Source: Actinomycetales bacterium (GTDB lineage Bacteria > Actinomycetota > Actinomycetes > Actinomycetales > Dermatophilaceae). Taken from it: a stretch of DNA of 64,000 nucleotides. Both the position numbers and the translations under genes were made by a program. Below the pieces are notes generated by a model that was not told where the DNA came from, did no database searches, and saw only the letters and a program-made list of their open reading frames with translations. Location: contig JADJVX010000017.1 of assembly GCA_016710385.1 (NCBI GenBank), positions 558,001 to 622,000 on the forward strand, read 5' to 3'. Positions 43,951 through 53,264 of the stretch are shown here, piece after piece (positions within the stretch are counted from its first letter, which is position 1; the number at the start of each line of letters is the position of its first letter).

Positions 43951-44828
43951 CGTCGCCCGAGTACCTTGGCCGGCACTCCAGCGACGACATCGCCGGGAGC
44001 CACATCCTTGACCACTGCGGCACCAAGACCCACGAGAGCGTCGTCACCGATATGAGCTTGGTTGATGATGGTGGCCTCCGGTGAGATCCACGCCCGAGCG
44101 CCGATCGTGACCCCACCGCTCACCTCGGCGCCGGCGATAATGAACGCCCCTTCGCCTACCGTGACGTTGTGCGCGATAAACACTGCGTCGTCGATCTTGA
44201 CGTGATCGGACAAGACCGTCGGGTTGATCGTCCCCTGAGCGATCGTGACATGGCTTCCGATTTCCACGTCGTTGCCGATTGTCACGCCGCCCTGATGGGG
44301 GATGCGGATGGGAGTGCCGTCGGCCTCTACCTCAAACCCGAACCCTGGCCCACCGATGCTGGTGTGACTTCCGATTCGAACTCGCTCACCCAACACGCAC
44401 CCAGTCTCCAGCACCGCATGGTGGCCGATGAAGCACCCGTTTCCCACGACCACTCCGTCATCGAGGACGGCAAAGTGTCCGACGTGGACACCGTCACCAA
44501 GAACGACGTCCTCCCCGACGAATGCCGTGGGACTCACGGTCGCCTCCCTACCAGTCGCCAGGTAATCGCGCACGACTCGCGCGAACACCAATCGTGGGTT
44601 GGCCACGCGCACCGCGTTGGGAAGGCCCTCCGGAGCTGCATCCGGCACGAGGAAGAGGGTTTTCGGATGCGCGCGGACCGTGTGCTCGATCTGTCCGTTC
44701 CACGTCTTTGCGAACGCGAGCGTGTGGTCCTGGGGCGCGCCTAGCGCGGAGACACCGGTGACGATGTTGCGCGATTCCAGATGCTGGCCACATGAGGCGG
44801 CAACCTCCGCGAAGCTAACCTTGGCCAT
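43926..44828 (-). CDS. LpxD-like hexapeptide-repeat N-acyltransferase
   Basis: 300 residues. The first 95 (MAKVSFAEVAASCGQHLES...) resemble the nucleotide-sugar-recognition domain of LpxD. Next comes a left-handed beta-helix of hexapeptide repeats (about 105-285) including IGHHAVLETGCVLGERV and IAHNVTVGEGAFI. LpxD acylates UDP-3-acyl-glucosamine in Gram-negative lipid A synthesis, which this organism should not make. The likely job is therefore N-acylation of an amino sugar for the surface glycan. The start overlaps the PIG-L deacetylase stop by 14 bases, so the two are coupled. ATG 44828 is the only suitable start. Confidence 0.83.
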   Translation of the reverse strand: MAKVSFAEVAASCGQHLESRNIVTGVSALGAPQDHTLAFAKTWNGQIEHTVRAHPKTLFLVPDAAPEGLPNAVRVANPRLVFARVVRDYLATGREATVSPTAFVGEDVVLGDGVHVGHFAVLDDGVVVGNGCFIGHHAVLETGCVLGERVRIGSHTSIGGPGFGFEVEADGTPIRIPHQGGVTIGNDVEIGSHVTIAQGTINPTVLSDHVKIDDAVFIAHNVTVGEGAFIIAGAEVSGGVTIGARAWISPEATIINQAHIGDDALVGLGAAVVKDVAPGDVVAGVPAKVLGRRYPDRTPT

Positions 44829-45474
44829 GGGATGACGCCTTCCACACGAGTGATATGACTTCGAAAGCCTCGGCAAGGTCCAGGCGCGCCTGGTGACCAC
44901 GGAAGACCGCTGCGCTATGGATATATGACGCGCCGGTATACCCTCGACCAAGCTGCTGTTGACTGGCGTACTGAGCGAGCATTCGCTCCTTCAACTCCAG
45001 GTCTTCCTCGCGGAGTTGGACATGCGCGTTGGTCGTCGAGTGGCTTTGATTCCAAGGAATCTCAAATCCGAGAATCGTGATGCCACGGAATGCCCTGACG
45101 CATTCTTCATGCACCACCCGGTGGTCTTGGTGAGTGTCTGTGCTTGCATGCGTGAGGACGAGGTCAGGCTGCAACGAACGCTTGACGGCGACCAGCGTTT
45201 CCAGGATGTCTTGCCGATGTTGGGGGAAGTTCCGCACGGGAAGCCGGTGTACGGTCGCCGAGGCAGGCTGCAACAGGGCCATGGACGCGTGGAACTCCCG
45301 TTCCAGCGTGTCCGCGGACGCTCCCACGGGAAGACTGGCCTCGGCTCGCGACAACGCGTGAACGTGAAGCTCCGCTCCGGCCTGACGGAGCCGCGACAGC
45401 GTACCGCCGCATCCGAGTTCGACGTCGTCGGTGTGTGCTCCGACAGCCAACACCCTATGAGACGTCAAGATCAT
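44815..45474 (-). CDS. PIG-L/LmbE-family N-deacetylase
   Basis: Zinc-dependent N-acetylglucosaminyl deacetylase-like enzyme of 219 residues. The motif GAHTDDVELGCGGT near residue 12 is the PIG-L metal site (usually AHPDDxE, with Thr for Pro here), and THQDHRVVHEE near 113 supplies the HxDH metal ligand. It probably removes an acetyl group from a sugar or sugar nucleotide, leaving an amine for the co-transcribed LpxD-like acyltransferase. GGAGGA four bases before the ATG fixes the start. Substrate inferred only. Confidence 0.87.
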   Translation of the reverse strand: MILTSHRVLAVGAHTDDVELGCGGTLSRLRQAGAELHVHALSRAEASLPVGASADTLEREFHASMALLQPASATVHRLPVRNFPQHRQDILETLVAVKRSLQPDLVLTHASTDTHQDHRVVHEECVRAFRGITILGFEIPWNQSHSTTNAHVQLREEDLELKERMLAQYASQQQLGRGYTGASYIHSAAVFRGHQARLDLAEAFEVISLVWKASSHGQG

Positions 45475-45602
45475 CCGGTCCTCCTCCGATGCGCTTGCCC
45501 TCGGCAGTATGCAAAAACCCGGCGCTCCTCAGCCTATCGTCTCCCCCTTGATCAGCCTGGCAACGCACCGCTGGGTGCGGGACCTGCCCCTGCCAGACGA
45601 TC

Positions 45603-45608
45603 TATACT
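45603..45608 (+). promoter_or_regulatory. -10 box for the epimerase-glycosyltransferase-polymerase operon
   Basis: TATACT about 60 bases before the ATG at 45670, in the 195-base divergent gap facing the PIG-L gene. It is the most consensus-like -10 box in the window. Confidence 0.5.
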
Positions 45609-45669
45609 TGCCTAGTTCCCTCGCGGCCAGCCCCTCGGGGCGCCACTCCCACCTCGCCAGGACGAATCG

Positions 45670-46584
45670 ATGCGCACCGACCTCGCCCCGCAGCCTTCCC
45701 GGGCTGTCGTCGCGGTCACTGGAGCCACCGGCTTCATCGGCCAGCACGTATGCGCCTCCTTGCGACAGGCTGGCCACGAGATCGTCCCGATCGATATCCG
45801 GCCTCATTCGGACCCAGACGGTGTGCAGGATGACCTGTCGGACCCAGTCCGCCTCGGGGACATCCTGCGCGCGACCTCCGTCTCACGGTTGGTCCACGCG
45901 GCCTGGAACGGCCATCCTCGCAGCGCCGGCACCAACTACGCCGGGCAGTTGACCACCAGCGTGACGCCCACGACGAACACCATGCTTGCGGCTGCCCTGG
46001 CGGGGCTCGAGCATGTCGTGTCGATCAGCTCCGGTGGTGGATTGGCAGGAGTCGCCGCCGAGAGGCAGAAACCACCAGCCTACGGCTGGGCCAAACGGGT
46101 GGCCGAAGCTGTCGCGGTCGCGCACTCCGAGATGTTCGGATTCACTCTCACGATCCTCAGGCCGTCGGCCGTCTACGGTCCGGGGCAGAACCCGCGAACC
46201 GGGCTCGGCGCGATCACGGTCTTCGCAGACGCGCTGCTCCACCATCGCCCGGTCCGATTGCTGGGTAACGGCTCGGAGACTCGTGACTTCCTCCATGTCC
46301 GCGATCTGGCTCACGCGGTGGCGCTGTCCGCGTCCCACCAAGCCGACGGCATCTTTCCGCTTGGTGGTCCCGAGTCGCTGAGTCTTATCGAGGTAATCGC
46401 GCTGATCGAACAGGTGACGCAGACGCGGGCCACCATCGAGTACTTCCCCGCCACGGGGGTAGACCCGAACCAAGTCACGCTTGATGATTCGGCCTTCCAG
46501 AAGGCGACCGGATGGACACCGCAGATCCGCCTCCGTGACTCGTTGCCAGAACTCGTCGATTCACTGCGCAGGTTGACCCCGTGA
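45670..46584 (+). CDS. NAD-dependent sugar epimerase/dehydratase
   Basis: Extended SDR enzyme of 304 residues acting on a nucleotide sugar. The NAD-binding VTGATGFIGQHV is near residue 16, SISSGGG near 117, the catalytic YGWAK near 138, and RPSAVYGPGQNPRTG near 160. The reaction (epimerase, reductase or dehydratase) cannot be settled from sequence. First gene of an operon; its stop overlaps the next glycosyltransferase by four bases. Confidence 0.87.
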   Translation: MRTDLAPQPSRAVVAVTGATGFIGQHVCASLRQAGHEIVPIDIRPHSDPDGVQDDLSDPVRLGDILRATSVSRLVHAAWNGHPRSAGTNYAGQLTTSVTPTTNTMLAAALAGLEHVVSISSGGGLAGVAAERQKPPAYGWAKRVAEAVAVAHSEMFGFTLTILRPSAVYGPGQNPRTGLGAITVFADALLHHRPVRLLGNGSETRDFLHVRDLAHAVALSASHQADGIFPLGGPESLSLIEVIALIEQVTQTRATIEYFPATGVDPNQVTLDDSAFQKATGWTPQIRLRDSLPELVDSLRRLTP

Positions 46585-47825
46585 CGGGTGCAGCACAAGC
46601 GGCACGAATTCTCGTCATCACCGGCCGGGTGCCTTACTCCACGACCGAAGAAGCGTTCGTTCAAGATGAACTCGAAACGATGCTGCGGCTCGGGACTGAC
46701 CTTCTCGTGGTTCCTGCTCGGTTGCAGACGTCAGGACCCAACCAGCAGGCCGTCGACTCCGGCCTCGTGGGCCGCGTCGTCGCCGAGAAGCTCCTCGCCC
46801 CGGCAGTTCTCAAAGGCGCGGCGCGCATCCTGGGGCGCCGTCCGGTCAAGGCCGTTCGAGCGAGCTTCCGGGCCGTCCAGGGCTCGGGCGGACTCCGCAA
46901 TCTCATGACCAATGTGGCCATCATCCCCAAGGCGCTGTGGATTGCCGGACTGGCGCACGAGAGTCGCGCCGAGCATATCCACTCCTATTGGCTGGCTCAC
47001 ACCACGACGGCCGCGATGATCGCTGGCGAGATCACCGGCATACCGTGGAGTGCCACCGGATTCCGGTGGGATATCGACGCCCGCAATTCGCTCAGGTCCA
47101 AGTTGGCTAGCGCGAGCTTTATTCGCGTCGCCGACGAACTCGGCCAACGTCAAATCGCCGCTGCTATCGCCCAACTCGATCTCACGACACCGTTGAACCT
47201 CGTCCGGACCGGCGTCCTTGTGCCCGACGCCGCCGCCTGGCGATCCTCACCGCTGACCGTCGACCATTGGTATTGCCCAGGGGCGTTCGTTGAGAAAAAG
47301 GGACACACGTTCTTGCTTGACGCGCTCCTGGAAGTGCGGCGCCGTGGGAGGTCGGTTCACCTCGATCTCTTCGGCGACGGTCCGCTGAAGAGTCACATCT
47401 CGGCCAAAGTCGCCGAATACGGCCTCACCGACGCCGTCACTTTCCACGGAGTCGTACCCCTAGCCGAGCTGCGGGCCTGCATGATGCGGCATCGCCCGGT
47501 CGTGGTCCTGCCGAGCATTCGCTCTTCCGACGGTCAGGAAGAAGGAATTCCGGTCGTCCTCATCGAGGCCATGGCCAATGGCTGTCCGGTCGTCTCGACC
47601 ACGACTGGGTCGATACCCACCCTGATCACTCCTGGGTGCGGAACACTGGTTCCAGACGAGGATCCAGAGGCGCTGGCCGATGCACTCGACGCGATCTGCG
47701 AGCACCCCGGCGCGGCTGGTGCGGCCGCAGACCGCGCCTACGAGCGGGTTCGATCGGAGTTCGATCGCGAAACCGTCGCCGCCACGATGCTCGACTTGAT
47801 GGCTCACCAAGGGACGCTCCGATGA
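46581..47825 (+). CDS. glycosyltransferase family 4
   Basis: GT-B-fold glycosyltransferase of 414 residues. The N-terminal acceptor domain includes HIHSYWLAHTT near 135. The C-terminal donor domain has GAFVEKKGHTFLLDAL near 235, DLFGDGPLKS near 260, and the retaining-GT4 E-x7-E motif in QEEGIPVVLIEAMANGCPVV near 318. It overlaps the genes on either side by four bases. It adds one sugar of the repeat unit; which sugar is unknown. Confidence 0.89.
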   Translation: MTGAAQAARILVITGRVPYSTTEEAFVQDELETMLRLGTDLLVVPARLQTSGPNQQAVDSGLVGRVVAEKLLAPAVLKGAARILGRRPVKAVRASFRAVQGSGGLRNLMTNVAIIPKALWIAGLAHESRAEHIHSYWLAHTTTAAMIAGEITGIPWSATGFRWDIDARNSLRSKLASASFIRVADELGQRQIAAAIAQLDLTTPLNLVRTGVLVPDAAAWRSSPLTVDHWYCPGAFVEKKGHTFLLDALLEVRRRGRSVHLDLFGDGPLKSHISAKVAEYGLTDAVTFHGVVPLAELRACMMRHRPVVVLPSIRSSDGQEEGIPVVLIEAMANGCPVVSTTTGSIPTLITPGCGTLVPDEDPEALADALDAICEHPGAAGAAADRAYERVRSEFDRETVAATMLDLMAHQGTLR

Positions 47826-49261
47826 CGTATGCCGACCTGCTCACCGGCGCTTTGGCGCTAGGGCTGCTGGGATACCTCGGCATCATCGTTCTGGTGTACC
47901 GACGGACCCGTGACCCTGGGATGACAACCATCCTGCTCCTGGCGTCCTACTGGACGGTCCTCGGCGCCTTTCCCATCCTCGCGACGAAGCGTCTGGACAA
48001 CGGGGTCAATTACACCTACATGGAGGACCGGCTCTTCACGATCGTCGTGGATGGCGCCTACACCGAGACCCTGGCCGCCTACTTGCTCTTCCTCGTGTTG
48101 ACCGCGCTGGTGACCCTCCTCCTGAGTCGAGACGCCTCACGGAACACACCGATTCGAGCGGGGTGGGACCGCTTGAATGCCGACTTCTCGCATGTGACGA
48201 TGATCTGCGTGGTCACGGCCATCACCGCGGCCAAAGTGGTCATCGTCCTGCTGCTCTTGCGAGCCAGCGGCGAAACCGGGCTGAGTTTGTACGCGGCAAC
48301 GCGCACCGTCAAGGGGGACGCGGCTGGTCTTCTAAGGATCTATCAGTATTTGAACATCCTTTCTTCGTATTCGTTGTCAGCGGGTCTAGCTCTGTGGCTG
48401 GGGTATCGAGGCACGCCGACGATGCGTCGGTCGACGCGGGCGTTCGTCTGGGCTGGGTACGGACTCTTGGGCGCCTTGGTTTTCGCCGAGAACGCCCTCC
48501 TGGGAAACCGCGCGGTCCCACTCATCGTGATGGCCGCCGCCGCCACCGGATGGATCCGCTGGGGTTTTTTGCGAGCCTCCCGTGCCCGCCGAGGTCCCAT
48601 GCTCCTGCGATTCACCGCCTTGACTCTGGCCGGATTAGTCGTCCTCGGGACGATCGGGGTCTCTCGCGGGGGGAGTCTGACCAGTCCGGCCGCTGTCGCG
48701 GAAGCGATGGTCACCAATGTGTCGAAGATCGGCAATGTCGTGGGACAGGTCGTCGGCAGTTCCGAAATGGTCGCCAGCCATATGTCCCTGTACGGGGTCA
48801 TCCGGGAAGAGAATCTCGTCCATGACGCCTGGTCGGCGAACAGTTACGGCACGTATGCCGACCTTGTCCAGGCTCCGGAGGACCAGGTCTTCACCGTCCA
48901 CTACGTTGCCGCCTGGTGGTTGCGCACCGGGCCACTTGGCGTCATTCTCGCCGCGGTCTCGTTCGCACTCGCCTTGATCCTGCTGCAGCGCATCTCGTGG
49001 CGACCTCGATCACTCTGGGCAGCCAGCTTCGCCCTGCCGGCTGCGGTGCTTCCTGCGGCGGGAGCGCCCGTCATCCTCATGCGGAGCGGACCTGAGGCGT
49101 TACGCGCCGTCTTTGTCGAACTCGTGGTGCTACCCGGCCTCGTGTGTGGCGTGTGTCTGCTCGCCGGCCGCTCCCGAAACTCCCGCAAAGCCGTCCATGC
49201 CAGGGAACCTGCACTGTTCACTGCGTCTCAAGGAGAACTCCATGTCAACCGTACCCACTGA
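47822..49261 (+). CDS. Wzy-like polysaccharide polymerase
   Basis: Very hydrophobic protein of 479 residues with about ten to twelve helices and a large extracytoplasmic loop (about 300-380: NVVGQVVGSSEMVASHMS ... NSYGTYADLV), as in O-antigen polymerase/ligase families. It would join flipped repeat units into a chain. Wzy proteins are poorly conserved, so the call rests on topology and on the operon with a chain-length protein and glycosyltransferases. ATG 47822 overlaps the upstream stop (ATGA). Its 3' end overlaps the next gene by 20 bases. Confidence 0.75.
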   Translation: MTYADLLTGALALGLLGYLGIIVLVYRRTRDPGMTTILLLASYWTVLGAFPILATKRLDNGVNYTYMEDRLFTIVVDGAYTETLAAYLLFLVLTALVTLLLSRDASRNTPIRAGWDRLNADFSHVTMICVVTAITAAKVVIVLLLLRASGETGLSLYAATRTVKGDAAGLLRIYQYLNILSSYSLSAGLALWLGYRGTPTMRRSTRAFVWAGYGLLGALVFAENALLGNRAVPLIVMAAAATGWIRWGFLRASRARRGPMLLRFTALTLAGLVVLGTIGVSRGGSLTSPAAVAEAMVTNVSKIGNVVGQVVGSSEMVASHMSLYGVIREENLVHDAWSANSYGTYADLVQAPEDQVFTVHYVAAWWLRTGPLGVILAAVSFALALILLQRISWRPRSLWAASFALPAAVLPAAGAPVILMRSGPEALRAVFVELVVLPGLVCGVCLLAGRSRNSRKAVHAREPALFTASQGELHVNRTH

Positions 49262-50321
49262 CCTCACCCGTGCGATCGCCGCCATTCGGCGTCGCTGGAT
49301 GGTCGTTGTTGCCGCGGTGGTCGGCGGTCTGCTGGTCGGACTTCTTCTCGGCTCCCGCTCCGGGGCGGCCACCTACGAAGCGGTCATCCCGACACCCACG
49401 ATCGACTCCTCTGATCTCATCGACCAGGTGGTGGTGGTCCGCCCCTCTCTGGATGATCTGCTCGCCTTTGTTCAAGGCCCGGACGCTCGGGCTTCGCTGG
49501 GGGACCAGGTCGTCGGCTCGAGCGTCACCGGAGTGGTCGCGACGGACAAGTCGACCATCACCCTGCGCATCAGCGCACCTGATGCCGGCCGAGCCAATAC
49601 CGCCGCTCAGGCCTACGCCAACCTCACCGCGAAGGCCTACTCAACGCAGCTTCTTGCCCAGGTGGCTCAGTCCATCAAAGCGATCGACGACGGCATCGCT
49701 ATCTTGGCGAACCGCCCCGCCCCAGCCGCCGGACTCGCCTTCGACGGCAGCTACAAGTATGCCGAACTCGTCGTCCAACGCCGCTTCATCCAAGAAGCGA
49801 GCGCCGCACTCACGGTGGTCCCGCAGGTGCGGCCGATCTCCTCGAACAGCTCACCGTTCTCCACCGGCATATTGCTAGCGGTCGCCTTCGGAGCCGTCGC
49901 CTTGGCTGCGATCGGGCTGACCGCGACCCGCGATCGGGTGCTACGTTACGCCGCGGATGTCGAAGCGGTCCCGGGTTCCGGCCCCGTGGTGGCGGTTCTC
50001 GACGGTCGACAGCTGGGGTGGGCCGCCAAGGTCATGCTCGCCGAGCACCGGAAGGGTGGCGCCTCGGTGGCATTCGTCCCGAGTTCCTCCCAGCCGAGCG
50101 AAGCGCTGCGAGGCATCATCGACTCGTGGCAGGGCGACACTCCCGTGGTGATGCTCTCCGACGTCAGTTCTGCCGACGCCGGGGTCGAGCTGCCCAGCGC
50201 TGTTCTCGTCGTCGCGCAACTCGGCAAGGACACCGCGGACGACCTCGCCGGAACGGCTCGGGCCCTGGCGGGAGCAGGGATCAAGAACCTCGGCACTGTC
50301 GTGCTCGCGACGCGCGCCTAA
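49242..50321 (+). CDS. Wzz-type chain-length (co-polymerase) protein with degenerate kinase-like domain
   Basis: 359 residues. Membrane helix 1 is at about 20-37, followed by an external domain to about 200, helix 2 near 210-230, then a cytoplasmic domain of about 125 residues. This is the layout of actinobacterial Wzz/BY-kinase proteins. The cytoplasmic part resembles the end of a BY-kinase fold (AVLVVAQLGKDTADDLAG, GAGIKNLGTVVLATR), but there is no Walker A and no tyrosine tail, so it cannot be an active kinase of that type. AAGGAG six bases before the ATG gives a firm start. It probably controls polymer length with the Wzy-like protein. Confidence 0.78.
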   Translation: MSTVPTDLTRAIAAIRRRWMVVVAAVVGGLLVGLLLGSRSGAATYEAVIPTPTIDSSDLIDQVVVVRPSLDDLLAFVQGPDARASLGDQVVGSSVTGVVATDKSTITLRISAPDAGRANTAAQAYANLTAKAYSTQLLAQVAQSIKAIDDGIAILANRPAPAAGLAFDGSYKYAELVVQRRFIQEASAALTVVPQVRPISSNSSPFSTGILLAVAFGAVALAAIGLTATRDRVLRYAADVEAVPGSGPVVAVLDGRQLGWAAKVMLAEHRKGGASVAFVPSSSQPSEALRGIIDSWQGDTPVVMLSDVSSADAGVELPSAVLVVAQLGKDTADDLAGTARALAGAGIKNLGTVVLATRA

Positions 50322-52278
50322 CCCGTTGTGGGGCAGCCGGTCACCCGGTAGAGGCGCAGATCGCCCACCGTCAGCATGGGCGTTGTTGCCCAGAATCCGG
50401 GTGGCACCTGCATTCCGGGCGCTTCCACTGGACCGATGATCCCCTTGCTGAACGGGCGACCCCCGTTGAGCACCCACCCGACCTGGTCCAGCCGTATGAT
50501 GGTGCAGAACTCCGTACGGTTGAGCTTGGTAAGGGACTCCCACAGGATGCGGCCGTGCTCGGTGCCGGGCCGGTCGCCCGCGACAAGGAAGACTGGCCAC
50601 CGTCCGGTGTAGGCGTACAGGAGTGCGGAGCCGTCATTGGCATTGTTGAGAACGCGCTCCCCGGGTGGGACCAGGGCGGCAACCTCACGATAGAACTCGC
50701 GATCCTGCGCCGAGACGACGCTCTCCTGCGGATGAGTCGCCGCGTCGAGGTAGCTCCCGCGGAGGTACAGGTTGCCAGCGATGGCTCCCCAGAACACCAC
50801 GACCGCCGCCCCCGCAGCCAGGAGGGCCCGGGAGGCTTCGCGCAGCCGGCGGTGCCCGGTGATCGCGACCAACGCCACGAGAATGCTGGGGAAGGGCGGG
50901 AGGCCGACGGTGCGGTACCGGTCGCCATACCAAAAGCGCGCGAGGCCGTCGAAGGCGGTGACATTGCGCAGCGTGGCGGTGAGGATGTCGAGGGCCACGG
51001 CGCCGCCGAGCAGCACGACCAGGTGGCGGTCGCGCGGATTCCGTAGGGCCAGGGCGATCCCGAGGATGACCAGCCCACCCGAGATGAGCTGCGGGAGGCT
51101 GTGCGCCGGGGCGTTGACGGCATACTGCACGACTTCGGCGACAAAGCCGAACTCCACCGGCCAACCGCGCGCGGCGTACGTCGTGTCACCGCGCCCAAAC
51201 CTGAGGACGAACCCGGACAGACCGATCAGCGAGCCCACGATCAACACCATCCGAAGAGTCACCCGAGCGCCTGACCTCGAGGCCCGCCGGACCTGCACGA
51301 CGGCATACAGGAGCCAGAAGCCGTAGCAGAGGGTGAGGGCCGGGACGGTGATGCGGGGATGGAAGAGCGCCACCGCAGCGACCCCTGCCGCGAACATGGC
51401 CGCCGACGCCAGCCGGGATCGATCGCACCGCGTGAAGCCCAGCAGCCCGAGCAGCCCGGCGAAGACGAGCGGGGACATCATCGCGGCCACGCTGGTGGCC
51501 CACAAGACGCCCCAACCGAGCGGCCCCCAGGGCAATCCCCAGAACCCCCAGGACAGGGCAAGAGCGCCGAACGTGACCCGCTTCGAGGGTCCGAGCACGA
51601 ACCGGGCGGCGGTGGCCACGACGCTGGGCCAGAGCCCACCGGCCAACAGACCGGCGGTGACATTGGTGGCGACGACGGCATCACATCCGGCGAGGTGCAT
51701 GTAGAGGGCGGCCACGGAATGGAACCCGGTGGGGTAATAGACGCCCAGCGCGTGCCACGACGCGAAGTCACTGATGGTGGCAGGGGACGCGTTGCCCGTT
51801 TCGTAGACAAATCGGACGGCGTTGGCGTCGAACATCGCGTCCCAGGTTTGGGACACGACCTCCCAACTTCCGTCGCCCGCCCACCACAGCACCAGCAACC
51901 CGAGCCCCATGGAACCCACCAACGAACCCACCACCGCGACCGACCCGGCGATCGCCAGCGGCGCCTCGTCTCGCCGGAGCCGCGGCTGGGATGAGCGCTG
52001 CCGGCCCTGGTGCGCGAGCGGCTCCCCACGAGCCGCCGCCCCGCGAGGGCCATGGCTCCCGCAACGAACCAGGCGACGGCAACCGACAGCCAGCCGAACG
52101 AGTAGCTGCCCCACTGCTGACCCCAGGCGGTGAGGGCGACCAGAGACATCGCCACCGGGAAACCCGCGAGCGCCGCCATGACCGGGCGTGGCCTAGCCAG
52201 CCACACGAGCGCGGCACCGAGAAACCACAACAGCGCCCCATAGCCCAGCGGTGCACCGAGCGCTGCGAGCAGACTCAC
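50318..52278 (-). pseudogene. DUF6541-type large membrane protein, frameshifted
   Basis: A polytopic membrane protein of about 650 residues resembling the DUF6541 family (glycosyltransferase-like membrane proteins), broken by one frameshift. The first part (GTG 52278, SLLAALGAPLGYGALLWFLG onward) is in one frame to about 52028. The rest (EPLAHQGRQRSSQPRL, then PLAIAGSVAVVGSLVGS onward) continues in another. One extra base in the CCCC run at 52024-52027 would join them. The ATG at 52114 in the second frame would start with non-family sequence. Natural mutation, phase variation and sequencing error are all possible. It is last in the wbp-like operon and overlaps the upstream gene by four bases. 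Confidence 0.8.
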
Positions 52279-53264
52279 ATCAGTCGGACGGCGCTGCCGG
52301 ATGCCGCGGACTCGAGGACGGCCTCGGCCACTTCGACGATCCGGACGCCCTGCTCCAGCGTGACGATGTCTGCGCCCTTGCCGAGGACAGCGTCCCGGAA
52401 TGCCTCATGCTCGGTGCGCAGTGGCTCCGGCTTGGCGATGGCGTACCGCACCACGTCGCCTTCCGACACCCCACGGAAGTTCGTGACGTCGTCCCAGGTC
52501 TGGGTGGTCGTCCCGTTGGCGTAGTAGGTGAGATCGGCGCTCAACGTGTCGCACTTGAAGGCACCCCGCTCCCCCGTGATGATCGTGACCCGTTCCTTCA
52601 TCGGTGAGAGCCAGTTGACCAGGTGCGAGGTCACCGTGCCGCCCTGCAGGCGGCCGGTGATCGCGACGAGGTCTTCGTGGGCTCGACCGCTTCGGTATGC
52701 CGCCTCCGCGGACACCCGCTCGAACGGACGCTGGGCCACCCAGGAGGTGAGGTCGATGTCGTGCGTCGCGAGGTCTTTGACCACGCCCACATCGGCGATT
52801 CGGCCGGGAAACGGTCCCTGCCGGCGCGTGACGATCTGGAGGATGGCGCCGAGGTGGCCTTCGGCGATCATGGTGCGGGCCCGCTGCAGCGACGGGTTGT
52901 AGCGCTCGATGTGACCGACCGCTCCGACCAGCCCTCGGGAGCCGAACGCCTCGGCCACCCGCCGAGCGCCGGCGGCGTCCGAGGCCAGTGGCTTCTCGAG
53001 CATGGTGTGGACGCCTGCCTCGGCCAGCAGGAGTCCGATCTGCTCGTGGAGACCGGTCGGCGCGGCGACCACGCAGTAGTCCAGGCCTTTGGCGATGAGT
53101 TCCTCGACCGTGCCGAGCACCTCGCGCTCTCCGGCCGCCCCGTGGACGTCGCCGCCCGGGTCAGCGACGGCGACAAGCTCGACGCCGTCCAAGGATCCGA
53201 GGACGCGGGCGTGATGGCGCCCCATCATGCCCAGTCCGACCAAGCCCGCGCGTAGCTTCGCCAT
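52275..53264 (-). CDS. Gfo/Idh/MocA-family dehydrogenase (WbpB-like)
   Basis: NAD-dependent sugar-nucleotide oxidoreductase of 329 residues. The N-terminal Rossmann fold (GLVGLGMMGRHHARVL near 6) is followed by the EKPLA motif near 90 and GHIERYNPSL near 117. In WbpA-B-E-D pathways this enzyme oxidises C3 of UDP-GlcNAcA to the 3-keto sugar for the aminotransferase encoded just upstream. ATG 53264 shares one base with the aminotransferase stop (TGATG). Assignment to WbpB is based on the complete gene set around it. Confidence 0.88.
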   Translation of the reverse strand: MAKLRAGLVGLGMMGRHHARVLGSLDGVELVAVADPGGDVHGAAGEREVLGTVEELIAKGLDYCVVAAPTGLHEQIGLLLAEAGVHTMLEKPLASDAAGARRVAEAFGSRGLVGAVGHIERYNPSLQRARTMIAEGHLGAILQIVTRRQGPFPGRIADVGVVKDLATHDIDLTSWVAQRPFERVSAEAAYRSGRAHEDLVAITGRLQGGTVTSHLVNWLSPMKERVTIITGERGAFKCDTLSADLTYYANGTTTQTWDDVTNFRGVSEGDVVRYAIAKPEPLRTEHEAFRDAVLGKGADIVTLEQGVRIVEVAEAVLESAASGSAVRLM

